Virus record (IMG/VR): IMGVR_UViG_3300035698_007036
Location: 1-64,000 of that record
DNA length: 64,000 nt
Source: a virus
Reading direction: 5' to 3' (one strand)
Every line of letters begins with the position of its first letter. The first letter of the stretch is position 1. Of this stretch, positions 1-7,799 are shown piece after piece. The position numbers and the translations under genes were made by a program. Below the pieces are notes generated by a model. That model saw nothing but the letters and a program-made list of their open reading frames with translations, did not search any database and was not told where the DNA came from.

Positions 1-17
1 GTTCAGGAGAAGAAGAA

Positions 18-638
18 ATGAAATACAACAAGGAAATAGTCAAGTCTGACGGCCGTCGCCTAGTAGGTGGCGGTCCCAGAGATATGCAGAGACGTCAGAA
101 GATGGATTCAGCAGTTGATGAAGCTACTATGACTTCTGTGTTAAGAGGGGAGATTAATAATTTAAGGGACGAATTAAGTAACCGCACTACAAGTAGAGAC
201 GTAGTAGAATTTACTGCTGAACAAGTAGATGAGGAAATAAATAAGGCAGTTAAGTTAGTCATAAGGGAGTTAAACGGTAAACATACGATTGTTGTCAAAG
301 AATTAGAATCCAAAATTACAAGCTTCAAAGAACGTCTTGATAGCAAGGATATGATAATTAGAGAACTGAAGGATACTCTAGCCTCAGGAGGTCAAAGAGC
401 AGTCGCTCCTGTGGAGGACGAAGTAGGAAGTCCAGACCGTCCTCAGATGGAGACAGTATTTATAGATCCATTAGAGACCGGGGCAGGGTCTGGCCTTGTA
501 TCCCACATAACTGTTGAGGATGTCTCAATAGAAGAAAAGGAAAAGATGGATGATAAGGTCGCCAAGCTGCGAAACATTTTAGGTAAATTACCTGTTAATA
601 ACAAACCTAAAATAAGATACAATATAGAGGAGGAATAG
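18..638 (+). CDS. Coiled-coil protein of unknown function, upstream of actin-like gene
   Basis: A 206-residue protein that I cannot assign to a named family. The ATG at 18 follows a good RBS (aggagaag). The N-terminal 30 residues are basic and Gly-rich. Residues about 40-120 are charged, helical and heptad-like, which suggests a coiled coil. A Pro/Asp/Glu-rich linker follows, then an acidic tail. Its stop lies 4 nt before the start of the actin-fold ATPase gene, whose RBS sits inside this gene's last codons, so the two are translationally coupled. That makes it a candidate partner or adaptor of the ATPase, by context only. It could equally be a minor virion protein. Reality of the gene is secure; function is unknown. 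Confidence 0.8.
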   Translation: MKYNKEIVKSDGRRLVGGGPRDMQRRQKMDSAVDEATMTSVLRGEINNLRDELSNRTTSRDVVEFTAEQVDEEINKAVKLVIRELNGKHTIVVKELESKITSFKERLDSKDMIIRELKDTLASGGQRAVAPVEDEVGSPDRPQMETVFIDPLETGAGSGLVSHITVEDVSIEEKEKMDDKVAKLRNILGKLPVNNKPKIRYNIEEE

Positions 639-642
639 AATT

Positions 643-1638
643 ATGAATTATGGCCTGGATGTTGGAACAAATATGATCGTAGCCGCCACGGTTGACCCAG
701 AGGGCAAGCCTCTAGTAAGGATGCAGAGGGACGCCTTCTATAGAATTGTTCCTAAGTCAGAAGTTAATAGAAATGGGATTAGAATGTCCCTTGAAAGGAG
801 AGGGGCCAATTTTATTGAAGACGGTGCCGACTTTATTATAGTTGGTGAGGATGCTCTTGAGATGGCCATAGAAAGAAATGATATTGCCAAGAGACCACTG
901 AAAAAAGGTGTCATTAGTCCAAGAGAAAAAGACTCCCTCCCAATGCTGAAACTTATTATTGAGAGTCTAGTAGGGAAGGGAAATGGTGACGATCAGTTAG
1001 TTTACTCCGTACCAGCCCGCCCAATAGACTCTGATTTTGATATAGTTTACCACAAGGAGATGCTTGAGTACTACATAGGGCAGATGGGCTATAAGGCCTT
1101 TGCCCTAAACGAGGCCTATGCTATAGGCCTTTCCGAGTTATTAGACGAGGGTCTGACAGGTATATGCCTCTCTTACGGTGCCGGTATGACGAATATAGCT
1201 GTCATTATTGATGGAGCCAGTCTTTTGGAATTTAGCGTTACTAGAGCCGGTGACTTCATTGACGAGTCTGTAGGTAAAGCCCTCGATATTTCCCCAAGTC
1301 TTGTACAGATGGAGAAAGAGGCAGGTGTGGACTTGTTGAAGCCTCAAGATAAGATTATGGAGGCTGTCGGTATTTATTATAATTCAGTTATAAACTATAC
1401 ACTACAGAATATAGCTTACGAGCTTAAGAGACAAAAGGACAAAGGTAAACTACCTATGTTCAGAAATCCAGTTCCTGTTATAGTTTCTGGTGGCCTGACA
1501 CAGGCCAATGGATTTGAGCAGAGGGTGGAGCAGATAATAAATGGCATGGATTTTCCTCTCAAAGTTGGTAAAATAGTGAGAGCTAAAGATCCAATGAGGG
1601 CAGTTGCACAGGGATGTTACCTGGCTACTACTCTTTAG
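643..1638 (+). CDS. Actin/Hsp70-fold ATPase (ParM/MreB/Alp-like)
   Basis: 331 residues, the usual size of bacterial actin homologs. The nucleotide-binding motifs appear in the expected order: phosphate-1 LDVGTN at residues 5-10 (Asp6 near the N-terminus), phosphate-2 YGAGMTN around 178-184, and the adenosine motif VSGGLT around 281-286. The C-terminal ending RAVAQGCYLA resembles the last helix of this superfamily. Actin-like proteins polymerise with ATP and move or position DNA or phage particles. Phage examples are the Alp/ParM-like filaments. No Hsp70 substrate-binding domain is present, so a chaperone role is unlikely. It is flanked by a coupled coiled-coil gene upstream and a peptidase downstream. 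Family assignment is firm; ability to form filaments is inferred. Confidence 0.85.
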   Translation: MNYGLDVGTNMIVAATVDPEGKPLVRMQRDAFYRIVPKSEVNRNGIRMSLERRGANFIEDGADFIIVGEDALEMAIERNDIAKRPLKKGVISPREKDSLPMLKLIIESLVGKGNGDDQLVYSVPARPIDSDFDIVYHKEMLEYYIGQMGYKAFALNEAYAIGLSELLDEGLTGICLSYGAGMTNIAVIIDGASLLEFSVTRAGDFIDESVGKALDISPSLVQMEKEAGVDLLKPQDKIMEAVGIYYNSVINYTLQNIAYELKRQKDKGKLPMFRNPVPVIVSGGLTQANGFEQRVEQIINGMDFPLKVGKIVRAKDPMRAVAQGCYLATTL

Positions 1639-1647
1639 GAGAACAAT

Positions 1648-2133
1648 ATGATAAATCTAAAAGCAAAAATCCCTGGAGCACCTAGCTTCAGATATCGGGA
1701 GTTTATTAAATCTGACACAGCCTTAAGGAAAGGGATAGATAATACTCCTACTAACGCACAATGGGGATCTATTGAGCGTTTAGCAGTTAATGTTCTACAA
1801 CCAGTCAGAGACAGATTTGGCAGTTTGAGAATAACCTCTGGTTTTAGGAGTATTGAGTTATGTGAGGAGATAGGAAGTAGTAAATCTTCTAATCACGCTA
1901 GAGGGGAAGCTTCTGATGTAGAGCCTGTTGATGTACACACTAAAATGATCGATATTGTAGAGTATATATACAGGGAGCTAGACTTCAGAACGTTGATAAT
2001 GGAGTATTTTCCAGACGGTTGGATACATGTGGATTACAGGATAGGCGGAAATGTTAAAAGATTGAAGTTAAAGGATTCCAACCACAATTACACCGATGTA
2101 ACGCTAGAAGAAGCCCTGTCTATTTACGGGTAG
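1648..2133 (+). CDS. Peptidase M15-family D-Ala-D-Ala carboxypeptidase/endolysin-like protein
   Basis: 161 residues with the M15A (peptidase_M15_3 type) zinc site. His83 and Asp90 lie in the S-x-N-H-A-R-G-E-A-S-D motif, and the third ligand His127 in WIHVDY. The protein probably cleaves peptide cross-links of peptidoglycan, as an endolysin or as a virion-associated lysin. There is no signal peptide and no separate wall-binding domain. An RBS (taggagaac) overlaps the stop of the actin-like gene 9 nt upstream. No holin is recognisable beside it, so lysis versus entry cannot be decided here. The 251-residue virion-type gene and other structural genes nearby leave a virion role open. Confidence 0.85.
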   Translation: MINLKAKIPGAPSFRYREFIKSDTALRKGIDNTPTNAQWGSIERLAVNVLQPVRDRFGSLRITSGFRSIELCEEIGSSKSSNHARGEASDVEPVDVHTKMIDIVEYIYRELDFRTLIMEYFPDGWIHVDYRIGGNVKRLKLKDSNHNYTDVTLEEALSIYG

Positions 2134-2173
2134 TGGTAAGAGTATTAAAAAATTTAAGGAGGATTTAAGAATT

Positions 2174-2398
2174 ATGAGCGAGAGACATACTGGAGTAGTA
2201 AAATGGTTTAACAATGAAAGAGGTTATGGTTTTATTTTGGATGGTAGTATTGACGAGGAAGATGCTACAGAGTACTTTGTACATTTTTCCAGCGTAAGTA
2301 TGGAAGGGTACAAGACCCTTAAAACCGGCCAGCCAGTAACCTTTGAGTTGAAAGAAACTGAAAAAGGAATTCAAGCGGTTAGTGTAGAACTAGCCTAG
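2174..2398 (+). CDS. Cold-shock domain protein (CspA-like)
   Basis: 74 residues, the length of a complete cold-shock domain. It begins with the typical G-x-V-K-W-F-N and has RNP1 (GYGFI) followed by RNP2-like YFVHF, the aromatic residues that stack on single-stranded RNA or DNA. Cold-shock proteins melt RNA secondary structure and can act as antiterminators. A strong aaggagg RBS precedes the ATG. A short acidic insert (residues about 25-32) separates the RNP motifs, as in several phage and bacterial variants. It sits among late-type genes rather than in an early cluster. It may help translation or transcription of very long structured mRNAs such as the tape measure message, which is inference. 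Confidence 0.92.
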   Translation: MSERHTGVVKWFNNERGYGFILDGSIDEEDATEYFVHFSSVSMEGYKTLKTGQPVTFELKETEKGIQAVSVELA

Positions 2399-2432
2399 CC
2401 AAGTATTTGGTTGCCCGCCATAACAATGACCA

Positions 2433-2465
2433 ACTGACTTTAAAAACATCAGGTTCCTAGTCAGT
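2433..2465 (+). promoter_or_regulatory. Imperfectly characterised inverted repeat in the leader of the zinc-ribbon gene
   Basis: ACTGACT at 2433-2439 and its exact complement AGTCAGT at 2459-2465 flank a 19-nt loop. The element lies in the 89-nt gap after the cold-shock gene and ends 23 nt before the ATG at 2488. No T-run follows, so a classical terminator is unlikely. It could be an mRNA structure or an operator. Confidence 0.3.
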
Positions 2466-2487
2466 GAGCCGTAAAAAGGAGGAAGTT

Positions 2488-3243
2488 ATGACATACAAAG
2501 AAAAGTTTGTTACAGTTATTAAAAACAACGGAAGAATTTTAAGAGACGTAAATGGAGCGGTAAGGATCCCTTTTGGTTCAGAGTATTCTATTTATATGAA
2601 GAATCTACATTCACGAAAAGCTGTAGTCAGTGTTAGTATAGATGGTGATGATACTCTAGACGGTAATCGTATAGTATTAGGTGCTGGAGGTACTACAGAA
2701 CTTAAGGGTTTTATGAAAGACAATGCTGTAAAGAATAGATTCAGATTCATCAACAAAACTGAAGAGATTGTGGAGCACCGTGGGGATAGGATAGATGATG
2801 GGGTTGTAAGAATTGAGTTTAGATTCGAGAGAGAGCTACCGGTTGTAGTTCCTATGGTCACAAATCACATTTTTCCCTACAGTGGTCCGTCTACAGATTG
2901 GTCTTATAGGAACAATAACTCTTCAGGATGTATTTCTGCCAGTGGTGCTACTTACGGGGCTTCTAATTGTTTTTTCTCTCAAACTAAAAGCTGTGCTCCT
3001 AAGCCTGACGAGGGAATTACAGTAGCAGGATCCCTCACTAACCAACAATTTTATTATACTAGTGTGGGCGACCTTGAGCCAGTATCAGGGGTTATAGTGC
3101 TAAGATTAAAAGGATCTACCACACGTGGAAAAAAGGTTATGAGACCTATAACCACTAAAACGAAGATTACTTGTCCTACTTGCGGGAGAAGTTGGAAGTC
3201 CGCAATGAAGTATTGTGGCAACTGTTCAACCTACATAGGGTAA
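2488..3243 (+). CDS. Conserved phage protein with C-terminal zinc ribbon, probably virion-associated
   Basis: 251 residues from the ATG at 2488, which has aaggagg six bases upstream. A GTG at 2464 in the same frame has no RBS and would read through the Shine-Dalgarno itself, so I reject it. Residues 1-115 are a predicted beta-rich domain with a pattern (FGSEYSI, NRIVL, HRGDRIDDG) that I believe recurs in large phages, but it has no function known to me. The middle is Ser/Gly/Asn-rich and the C-terminus has a zinc ribbon (CPTCGRSW, then YCGNC). The ribbon suggests protein or nucleic-acid binding. Function is not assigned. Confidence 0.8.
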   Translation: MTYKEKFVTVIKNNGRILRDVNGAVRIPFGSEYSIYMKNLHSRKAVVSVSIDGDDTLDGNRIVLGAGGTTELKGFMKDNAVKNRFRFINKTEEIVEHRGDRIDDGVVRIEFRFERELPVVVPMVTNHIFPYSGPSTDWSYRNNNSSGCISASGATYGASNCFFSQTKSCAPKPDEGITVAGSLTNQQFYYTSVGDLEPVSGVIVLRLKGSTTRGKKVMRPITTKTKITCPTCGRSWKSAMKYCGNCSTYIG

Positions 3244-3283
3244 ACAACAAATGGTGGGCAGCCATTTATTAAGGGGATTTAGA

Positions 3284-3700
3284 ATGCGACTAGCAGAATT
3301 ACTTATGAGAAGAAAATATATAGAACGTAAAATAGAGCAACTACAGTCTGTTTTATGTAACCTAGTGCAGAGTGATAAGACGTCTCAAAGCGAATTAAGT
3401 CTATTAAGAACGGCGTTATACGAGTCACTGGAAAAAAGCCAGCATTATTCGATGCAGATAGACTCTGCTAACACACAGATAGAATTGTCAGTAGGAAATA
3501 CTCAAGTGACGTTAGACAAGGCTATACATATCAGAAGAACTCTTAAAAGAAAACTTGACAGTGCTAGTGATTTAATAAATAATAGTAGTGGTAATGTAGA
3601 TATACATAGCTTTCTGACTCAAAGAGACGCTTTCTATGAGGAATTTTTAATGTTAGACAAGACAATAAAAATGTTGGAATGGAGTGCCACTCTTGATTAA
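3284..3700 (+). CDS. Helical protein, DIP1984/septicolysin-like N-terminus (weak)
   Basis: 138 residues from the ATG at 3284, which follows aagggga at a good distance. An in-frame ATG at 3251 lacks an RBS. The opening MRLAELLMRRKYIERKIEQL recalls the DIP1984/septicolysin family, a group of small helical proteins of uncertain function. The rest is mostly helical with a heptad-like pattern. The similarity rests on the N-terminus alone, so I call it only as a resemblance. It overlaps the next gene by 17 nt. Confidence 0.7.
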   Translation: MRLAELLMRRKYIERKIEQLQSVLCNLVQSDKTSQSELSLLRTALYESLEKSQHYSMQIDSANTQIELSVGNTQVTLDKAIHIRRTLKRKLDSASDLINNSSGNVDIHSFLTQRDAFYEEFLMLDKTIKMLEWSATLD

Positions 3701-3941
3701 GAAACTTTGGGTAAAATGGGACGGACTAGATATAGAGTGTATGTGTGACGGTCAACGTAGGAAGTGCGTGGCTAAACCTGGAGAGGTATTAGAGTGTAAG
3801 GAGTATGTGGTTAAATTTGTGGAAGTTGGTAGAAGCGAAGGTGAGGCTGAAAAACAAGTTAAGGATTTCGGCGATGCCGTTAAGAAATTCGAACGCGACC
3901 TTCAAAAGAGAATTAAACAAATGAACAAATTCGTGAGGTGA
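3684..3941 (+). CDS. Small protein of unknown function
   Basis: 85 residues starting at a GTG inside the end of the previous gene, with a ggaatgga stretch upstream acting as a poor RBS. A TTG nine bases later is an alternative start. The N-terminal half looks beta-rich (LWVKWDGLDIE, YVVKFVEV) with three cysteines. The C-terminal 35 residues form a charged helix. It ends with TGA, four bases before the next ATG. No family is recognised. Confidence 0.6.
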   Translation: MPLLIKKLWVKWDGLDIECMCDGQRRKCVAKPGEVLECKEYVVKFVEVGRSEGEAEKQVKDFGDAVKKFERDLQKRIKQMNKFVR

Positions 3942-3944
3942 TTC

Positions 3945-4226
3945 ATGGGCCTATTCAATAATTATTTAGATAAGTACTTGACAAAATTAAGAAAGATGCT
4001 TATATTGTATTTAGCAGGGAAGAGGCTTCCAGTTATTCTTAATTGTAAAGTATATGACGATGTCATCAAATTTAATAAAGATGTCTACGGTGATATACTT
4101 ACTTCTAATTGCAATATAGAGAAGATAGAGAAGCACATTCAAGACGAGGCCGCTGTCATGACCAGTTGTGCCAGGAAAGGTATTATGAAGAGAGGTAATG
4201 TATTTGTCTTATCACCATGGACTTAA
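3945..4226 (+). CDS. Small basic protein of unknown function
   Basis: 93 residues. The ATG at 3945 follows gaggtgattc and the previous stop by 3 nt, so it is probably translationally coupled. The N-terminus has a hydrophobic stretch (MLILYLAGKRLPVIL) that is short for a membrane span and amphipathic. Three cysteines occur with no CxxC spacing. No family recognised. Confidence 0.6.
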   Translation: MGLFNNYLDKYLTKLRKMLILYLAGKRLPVILNCKVYDDVIKFNKDVYGDILTSNCNIEKIEKHIQDEAAVMTSCARKGIMKRGNVFVLSPWT

Positions 4227-4238
4227 AGGAGAGTTAAT

Positions 4239-4883
4239 ATGATTATTGGAATTTGTGGACGTGCACAAAACGGCAAGGATACGATAGGTAAGATGTTAGC
4301 AGATGCTCTATTTGACAAAACAGGTAATAAGTATGTCTTAATGGCATACGCCACTGAACTTAAGAAGAGAGTCCAAAAGGACTTTGACTTGAGTTATGAA
4401 CAATTGTGGGGAAGCAGTAAAGAGGTTCCAGATCATAGATACCCCAAGAATAGAAATAACCATATTGCTGGTCGTAGAGATACTGACGAGATTAAGGAAA
4501 ACTACTGGACCCCACGGGAGATCTTACAAGAGTATGGGCAGTTCTTTAGAACCATAGATTATGATTTCTGGGTCAAAGCCTTGTTTAATACGATAGATGA
4601 GAAGGCTTACAAGAATGTTATACTGACCGATGTAAGACACCCCAACGAAGCCGATCCAGTGAAGAAGCGTAATGGTTGTACAATAAAAATAGAAAGAAAT
4701 GTAGAGACCTGGGTTCACAACCAAAATCATATTTCTGAAACGGCTATGAATAAATACAAAGTAGATTTTGAAGTTAAGAATTTTGGAGATTTAAGTGACC
4801 TGCGACAAACAGCAATAGCCTTGGCTGATGCTGTAGTAAGCAGTGTCAACACCACAAAGGAAATAAAAATAATTGGAGGGTAA
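4239..4883 (+). CDS. Deoxynucleoside monophosphate kinase (T4 gp1-like)
   Basis: 214 residues with a P-loop near the N-terminus (GRAQNGKDT, residues 7-15) and the DVRHPNEA element near residue 130. Both are typical of the phage dNMP kinase family, T4 gene 1 type. The enzyme phosphorylates dNMPs to dNDPs with ATP, recycling host nucleotides or supplying phage DNA synthesis. The helical LID-like region rich in Arg (residues about 60-85) lies between the motifs. The RBS aaggagag is well placed. It is the only clear nucleotide-metabolism gene here besides the HD hydrolase at 6497, and both sit among virion-type genes. Confidence 0.85.
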   Translation: MIIGICGRAQNGKDTIGKMLADALFDKTGNKYVLMAYATELKKRVQKDFDLSYEQLWGSSKEVPDHRYPKNRNNHIAGRRDTDEIKENYWTPREILQEYGQFFRTIDYDFWVKALFNTIDEKAYKNVILTDVRHPNEADPVKKRNGCTIKIERNVETWVHNQNHISETAMNKYKVDFEVKNFGDLSDLRQTAIALADAVVSSVNTTKEIKIIGG

Positions 4884-4884
4884 A

Positions 4885-5421
4885 ATGGCTAAAATGGCTA
4901 AAATGAAAGATGTTACAGTGAGCATCGCAAAAGACAAGATTATGTATACCAATATTTCTAAGAGTGCTGATGGGTATAACTCTGCTCGTTTGGTGGCCAA
5001 GATGGGTGAAAAGGAGTATATGTCCATTTCTTACGAGTGGGAGGGCGAAGGAGTTCCTGGATTTGCTATGGATCTTATGAGCTCAATGCAGGCAGCTGAA
5101 ATTAAGTCTGGTGAGGTAGCGTCTAGTTGGGCTGAAGATTACAATGTCTGGGCTAAGAAGAAAGGCCTACCACCATGGATGAAGAAAGATGACAAAGATG
5201 GAGAAGACGAGGAAGACAATAAGGACAAGAAAGGTAAGAAGGACAAGAAGGAGAAGAAAGATAAGAAGTCCAAAGGTGCTGATGGTACAAAACCAGTTCC
5301 TGCTGACACTACTAAATCAAAATCTCCAGGAGTATGTTCTAACTGTGGTCTTGCAGATGCAGATTGTACTTGTGACGGTAAGAAACAGCTTCAGAAAACA
5401 AAAGAGAAAAAAGGGAGTTAA
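4885..5421 (+). CDS. Lys/Asp-rich protein with C-terminal Cys motif, unknown function
   Basis: 178 residues from the ATG at 4885, preceded by ggaggg at six bases. The TTG at 4873 overlaps the RBS and is rejected. Residues 1-95 form a compact domain with a conserved-looking ISYEWEGEG stretch and an aromatic pattern. Residues about 100-135 are almost pure Lys/Asp/Glu linker. The C-terminus carries CSNCG followed by CTC, a small zinc-knuckle-like Cys cluster. This modular layout resembles a binding domain tethered to a zinc knuckle. Function unknown. Confidence 0.75.
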   Translation: MAKMAKMKDVTVSIAKDKIMYTNISKSADGYNSARLVAKMGEKEYMSISYEWEGEGVPGFAMDLMSSMQAAEIKSGEVASSWAEDYNVWAKKKGLPPWMKKDDKDGEDEEDNKDKKGKKDKKEKKDKKSKGADGTKPVPADTTKSKSPGVCSNCGLADADCTCDGKKQLQKTKEKKGS

Positions 5422-5452
5422 CAAAAAGCTAAATAGGGGGCAATTAACAATC

Positions 5453-5869
5453 ATGGAAAAGGAAAAGATAAATGCTCATTTTGTTCCAGTACGAAGGCGT
5501 CATGGTGGCTTTACAAACAACCAGCCTAAAAGTCTTGTAGGGGTTACCAGTAGGCCTATAACTTACGAGTTTGGTTTGAGGTCCGTTGACAAAGAGAAAG
5601 AATTCCTTAGTTATGTAGACAGAATTACTGATATATTTCTCGGCGTAACTTTAGACAGAATAAGAATTAGAAATACAGGGACTAGTAGATATAAGCTAAT
5701 GTGCAAGATTTCCGTGTACGGGGAGTCTGAGGCCTTGTTTAGATGGAACAAGAATATGGCGTCAATTTTAACATTTGTAAATGAAGATTACCATAGTAAT
5801 ATAGAATATCCCAGCAAAACAGTGAAGACTGATAAGCAGGGAGGTAGGGAGGAAATGAATAATGGATAA
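5453..5869 (+). CDS. Unknown protein, first member of a tandem paralogous pair
   Basis: 138 residues from the ATG at 5453. The frame stays open much further upstream, back to an ATG at 5189, but that part overlaps the previous gene's Lys/Asp-rich segment and reads as biased Arg/Lys sequence, so I start at 5453. A tract of agggggc lies upstream. The C-terminal half (SVYGESEALFRWNKNM...FVNEDYH) matches the next gene position by position: small-S-V-x-G-x-S, then RW, then NM, then F-x-N-x-x-(H)Y. The two therefore look like a duplication. No known family recognised. Confidence 0.75.
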   Translation: MEKEKINAHFVPVRRRHGGFTNNQPKSLVGVTSRPITYEFGLRSVDKEKEFLSYVDRITDIFLGVTLDRIRIRNTGTSRYKLMCKISVYGESEALFRWNKNMASILTFVNEDYHSNIEYPSKTVKTDKQGGREEMNNG

Positions 5870-6239
5870 GGACCATATGGAAAGAGAGAGGATTGCTAGG
5901 AAGATTAACATATGTGACATGTATTACAGTACAAATACGAGTGCAGGAAATCCTTATAACGATGGGAGATGCCTATCTGGAACTTTCCGTTTAAATAGGG
6001 TTGGTATAAGCCAGGCAGAAGTTATGAGATACATATACCCTATTTCAAATGAGGTTCAGGGTGTGTGTGTAAGGCAGTGCAAATGGCTTACGCTTCGTAC
6101 TGGTAAGGGTATAGTACTCAGAATGTCTGTTGTAGGACATAGTAACGAGTTGGCCCGTTGGAAGGACAACATGGATAATATATTTATGTATTTCAATGGA
6201 GAGCATTACAGAGAGACTATAAAATTTATGGAGGCATAA
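5862..6239 (+). CDS. Unknown protein, second member of a tandem paralogous pair
   Basis: 125 residues. The ATG lies inside the last codons of its paralog (8-nt overlap) with a gggaggaaat RBS. The C-terminal half (SVVGHSNELARWKDNM...YFNGEHY) lines up with the upstream protein. The N-terminal halves differ more and here contain three extra cysteines. The overlap implies coupled translation and perhaps a heterodimer. No function can be given. Confidence 0.75.
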   Translation: MDKDHMERERIARKINICDMYYSTNTSAGNPYNDGRCLSGTFRLNRVGISQAEVMRYIYPISNEVQGVCVRQCKWLTLRTGKGIVLRMSVVGHSNELARWKDNMDNIFMYFNGEHYRETIKFMEA

Positions 6240-6241
6240 TA

Positions 6242-6481
6242 ATGCCAGTATCTGAAGGTGATTATAGAGAGCCTTACTGGGTTAAGATGCGTGATCGTTA
6301 TCCCATGAGTTACGACAAAAAAGATAGATTTAACACCATTAATCCAAGACACTCAATGGCTAGATATAATGGTGACCCGGATACAGGATGGAAACAAGCG
6401 GGATACAATCCTAATCAACAATCTACCAGAGTAGAGAAAATTAATTTGACTAGTGATACTATTACGCTAAGGCCGTATTAA
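6242..6481 (+). CDS. Small Tyr/Arg-rich protein, unknown
   Basis: 79 residues, hydrophilic, rich in Tyr, Arg, Asp and Pro and without a hydrophobic core. It probably folds on a partner or is a short virion peptide. It starts 3 nt after the previous stop, and its RBS-like gaggc lies in the upstream gene. No family recognised. Confidence 0.6.
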   Translation: MPVSEGDYREPYWVKMRDRYPMSYDKKDRFNTINPRHSMARYNGDPDTGWKQAGYNPNQQSTRVEKINLTSDTITLRPY

Positions 6482-6496
6482 CTGAAAGGAGTTTTA

Positions 6497-7081
6497 ATGG
6501 TAGACGCAAAGGTAAAGGAAGCAACGTTTAAGGAAGAATTGGCTTTAATTTTTGATGAAAGTATAAAAGAATTCACGAGGCTGTGTGTTATATCGGCTCC
6601 TGATTACTTCTTCACTGATTGTCCAGCCTCGTCAACAGGTAAATACCACCCATTAGATGAGTTAAGTTGGGACGGTACTATTATCCACACCAAGAAGGTA
6701 GTGACAACTGCTTATGAGATGTGTCGTGGATTAAACTGTGAGAACAATAGAGATGAGATTCTGGCAGCATGTATTATTCATGATCTAAGAAAGAAAGGTG
6801 AGACTAATAGTACTGGACATACACTTAAGAACCATCCTGATTTAGGTGCCAAGTTAGTTGATCAGGTTCAATCCGAAACTGGGATACTTACTGATGGGTC
6901 TTACCAGGTTATAAGAACCAGTGTAGGATACCACTATGGGCCCTGGAGTACTGACCCTTGGAAAAAGGATGTCAGTACTTATACACCGGAGGAACTTTGT
7001 GTATATCTGTCTGATTATATAGCCAGTAAAAGATGCGTAGCTGTTAACTACAGAAGGGGGAATGGTGACCATGGACTTTAA
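6497..7081 (+). CDS. HD-domain phosphohydrolase
   Basis: 194 residues with the HD-superfamily metal ligands in order: His in IIHTKKVV, the His-Asp pair in ACIIHDLRKKG, a further His in NHPDLGAKLV, His in GYHYGPW and the closing Asp in YLSDYIASK. HD enzymes hydrolyse phosphomonoesters or phosphodiesters of nucleotides; phage members often act on nucleotides or signalling nucleotides. Substrate is not predictable here. RBS aaaggag precedes the ATG. It overlaps the next gene by 20 nt. A role in nucleotide supply alongside the dNMP kinase, or in counter-defence, is possible but unproven. Confidence 0.85.
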   Translation: MVDAKVKEATFKEELALIFDESIKEFTRLCVISAPDYFFTDCPASSTGKYHPLDELSWDGTIIHTKKVVTTAYEMCRGLNCENNRDEILAACIIHDLRKKGETNSTGHTLKNHPDLGAKLVDQVQSETGILTDGSYQVIRTSVGYHYGPWSTDPWKKDVSTYTPEELCVYLSDYIASKRCVAVNYRRGNGDHGL

Positions 7082-7364
7082 AGTAGATGGCGACATAGGA
7101 GAGCTCAAGCCAGGAGCTACACCAAGAAGATGGGAACCTGAAGGAGGGGTGAACAAGCATAATGAAAGAATACATAGAGAAAGCAAAGTGATAGACAATA
7201 AAAATTTGCCTTTTACTTTCTCTAAACCAAGGAAGCCTGGGCGTCAGACAGTTTTGGCTTGTGTGGAGTGTGGACATAAAATTAGTGGTTCAATATACAC
7301 AGTAGGCCTAGTTTGCCCTGAATGTAATAAATTCGTTAGGGTTAAGGAGGTAGTTTATGCTTAG
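7062..7364 (+). CDS. Zinc-ribbon protein of unknown function
   Basis: About 100 residues. Two ATGs (7062 and 7071) share one aaggggg RBS. The second has the more usual spacing, so the first three residues are uncertain. The N-terminal 60 residues are polar and unstructured-looking. The C-terminus has a classical zinc ribbon (CVECGHK, then CPEC). It overlaps both neighbours. A nucleic-acid or protein adaptor role next to the packaging genes is plausible but not shown. Confidence 0.75.
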   Translation: MVTMDFKVDGDIGELKPGATPRRWEPEGGVNKHNERIHRESKVIDNKNLPFTFSKPRKPGRQTVLACVECGHKISGSIYTVGLVCPECNKFVRVKEVVYA

Positions 7365-7791
7365 ACGAAAATCCCCTTATGGGAGAAGAGGACGACCTCT
7401 AGGATACAAATTAACAGAAGAAAGTAAAAAGGCTATAAGTGAAGCAAAAAGGGGACAGAGGCATAGAGAAGAAACAAAAGATAAGATATCAAGGTCATTG
7501 ATAGTTCATTTTAGAAAGCAGAACCCTCTTTCAGAGGAAATAATAACAAGGTATTGTAGAATAAGTGATGATAGAACATGCGGATGGATAAATGATGTAC
7601 GTGAGGAGCTAGACGCATGTGAGGATATAATGACCCAGAGGTCTATGAGAAATTCTAGAAGAATAGAATTAACTTGTGGGGATTATATAGAGTATTTTAG
7701 TCATGAGATGACTCCAGAAATAATAACCTTGTTTGTTGAGCATTGTAAAAATAATGACTTAAATCCAGAAGAATACTTCGACAGTATGTAG
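7357..7791 (+). CDS. NUMOD3-motif DNA-binding-like protein next to terminase genes
   Basis: 144 residues. The N-terminal 50 residues carry a NUMOD3-like repeat pattern (LTEESKKAISEAKRG, then REETKDKISRSL). This modular DNA-binding motif is usually found with GIY-YIG or HNH homing endonucleases. No endonuclease motif is present and the rest is a helical domain. The gene overlaps the zinc-ribbon gene by 8 nt and precedes the terminase cluster, so a DNA-recognition role in packaging is conceivable. An alternative is a domesticated remnant of a homing endonuclease. Confidence 0.7.
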   Translation: MLRRKSPYGRRGRPLGYKLTEESKKAISEAKRGQRHREETKDKISRSLIVHFRKQNPLSEEIITRYCRISDDRTCGWINDVREELDACEDIMTQRSMRNSRRIELTCGDYIEYFSHEMTPEIITLFVEHCKNNDLNPEEYFDSM

Positions 7792-7799
7792 GAGACAAA

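Noticed and set aside
643-1638. Hsp70 chaperone as identity of the 643 gene
   Set aside because: The chain ends at 331 residues with no substrate-binding domain, so an actin-type ATPase fits better.
5189-5452. Upstream part of the 5453 frame, open from 5189
   Set aside because: It overlaps the Lys/Asp-rich part of the preceding gene and reads as biased Arg/Lys sequence; the RBS and paralogy fit a start at 5453.
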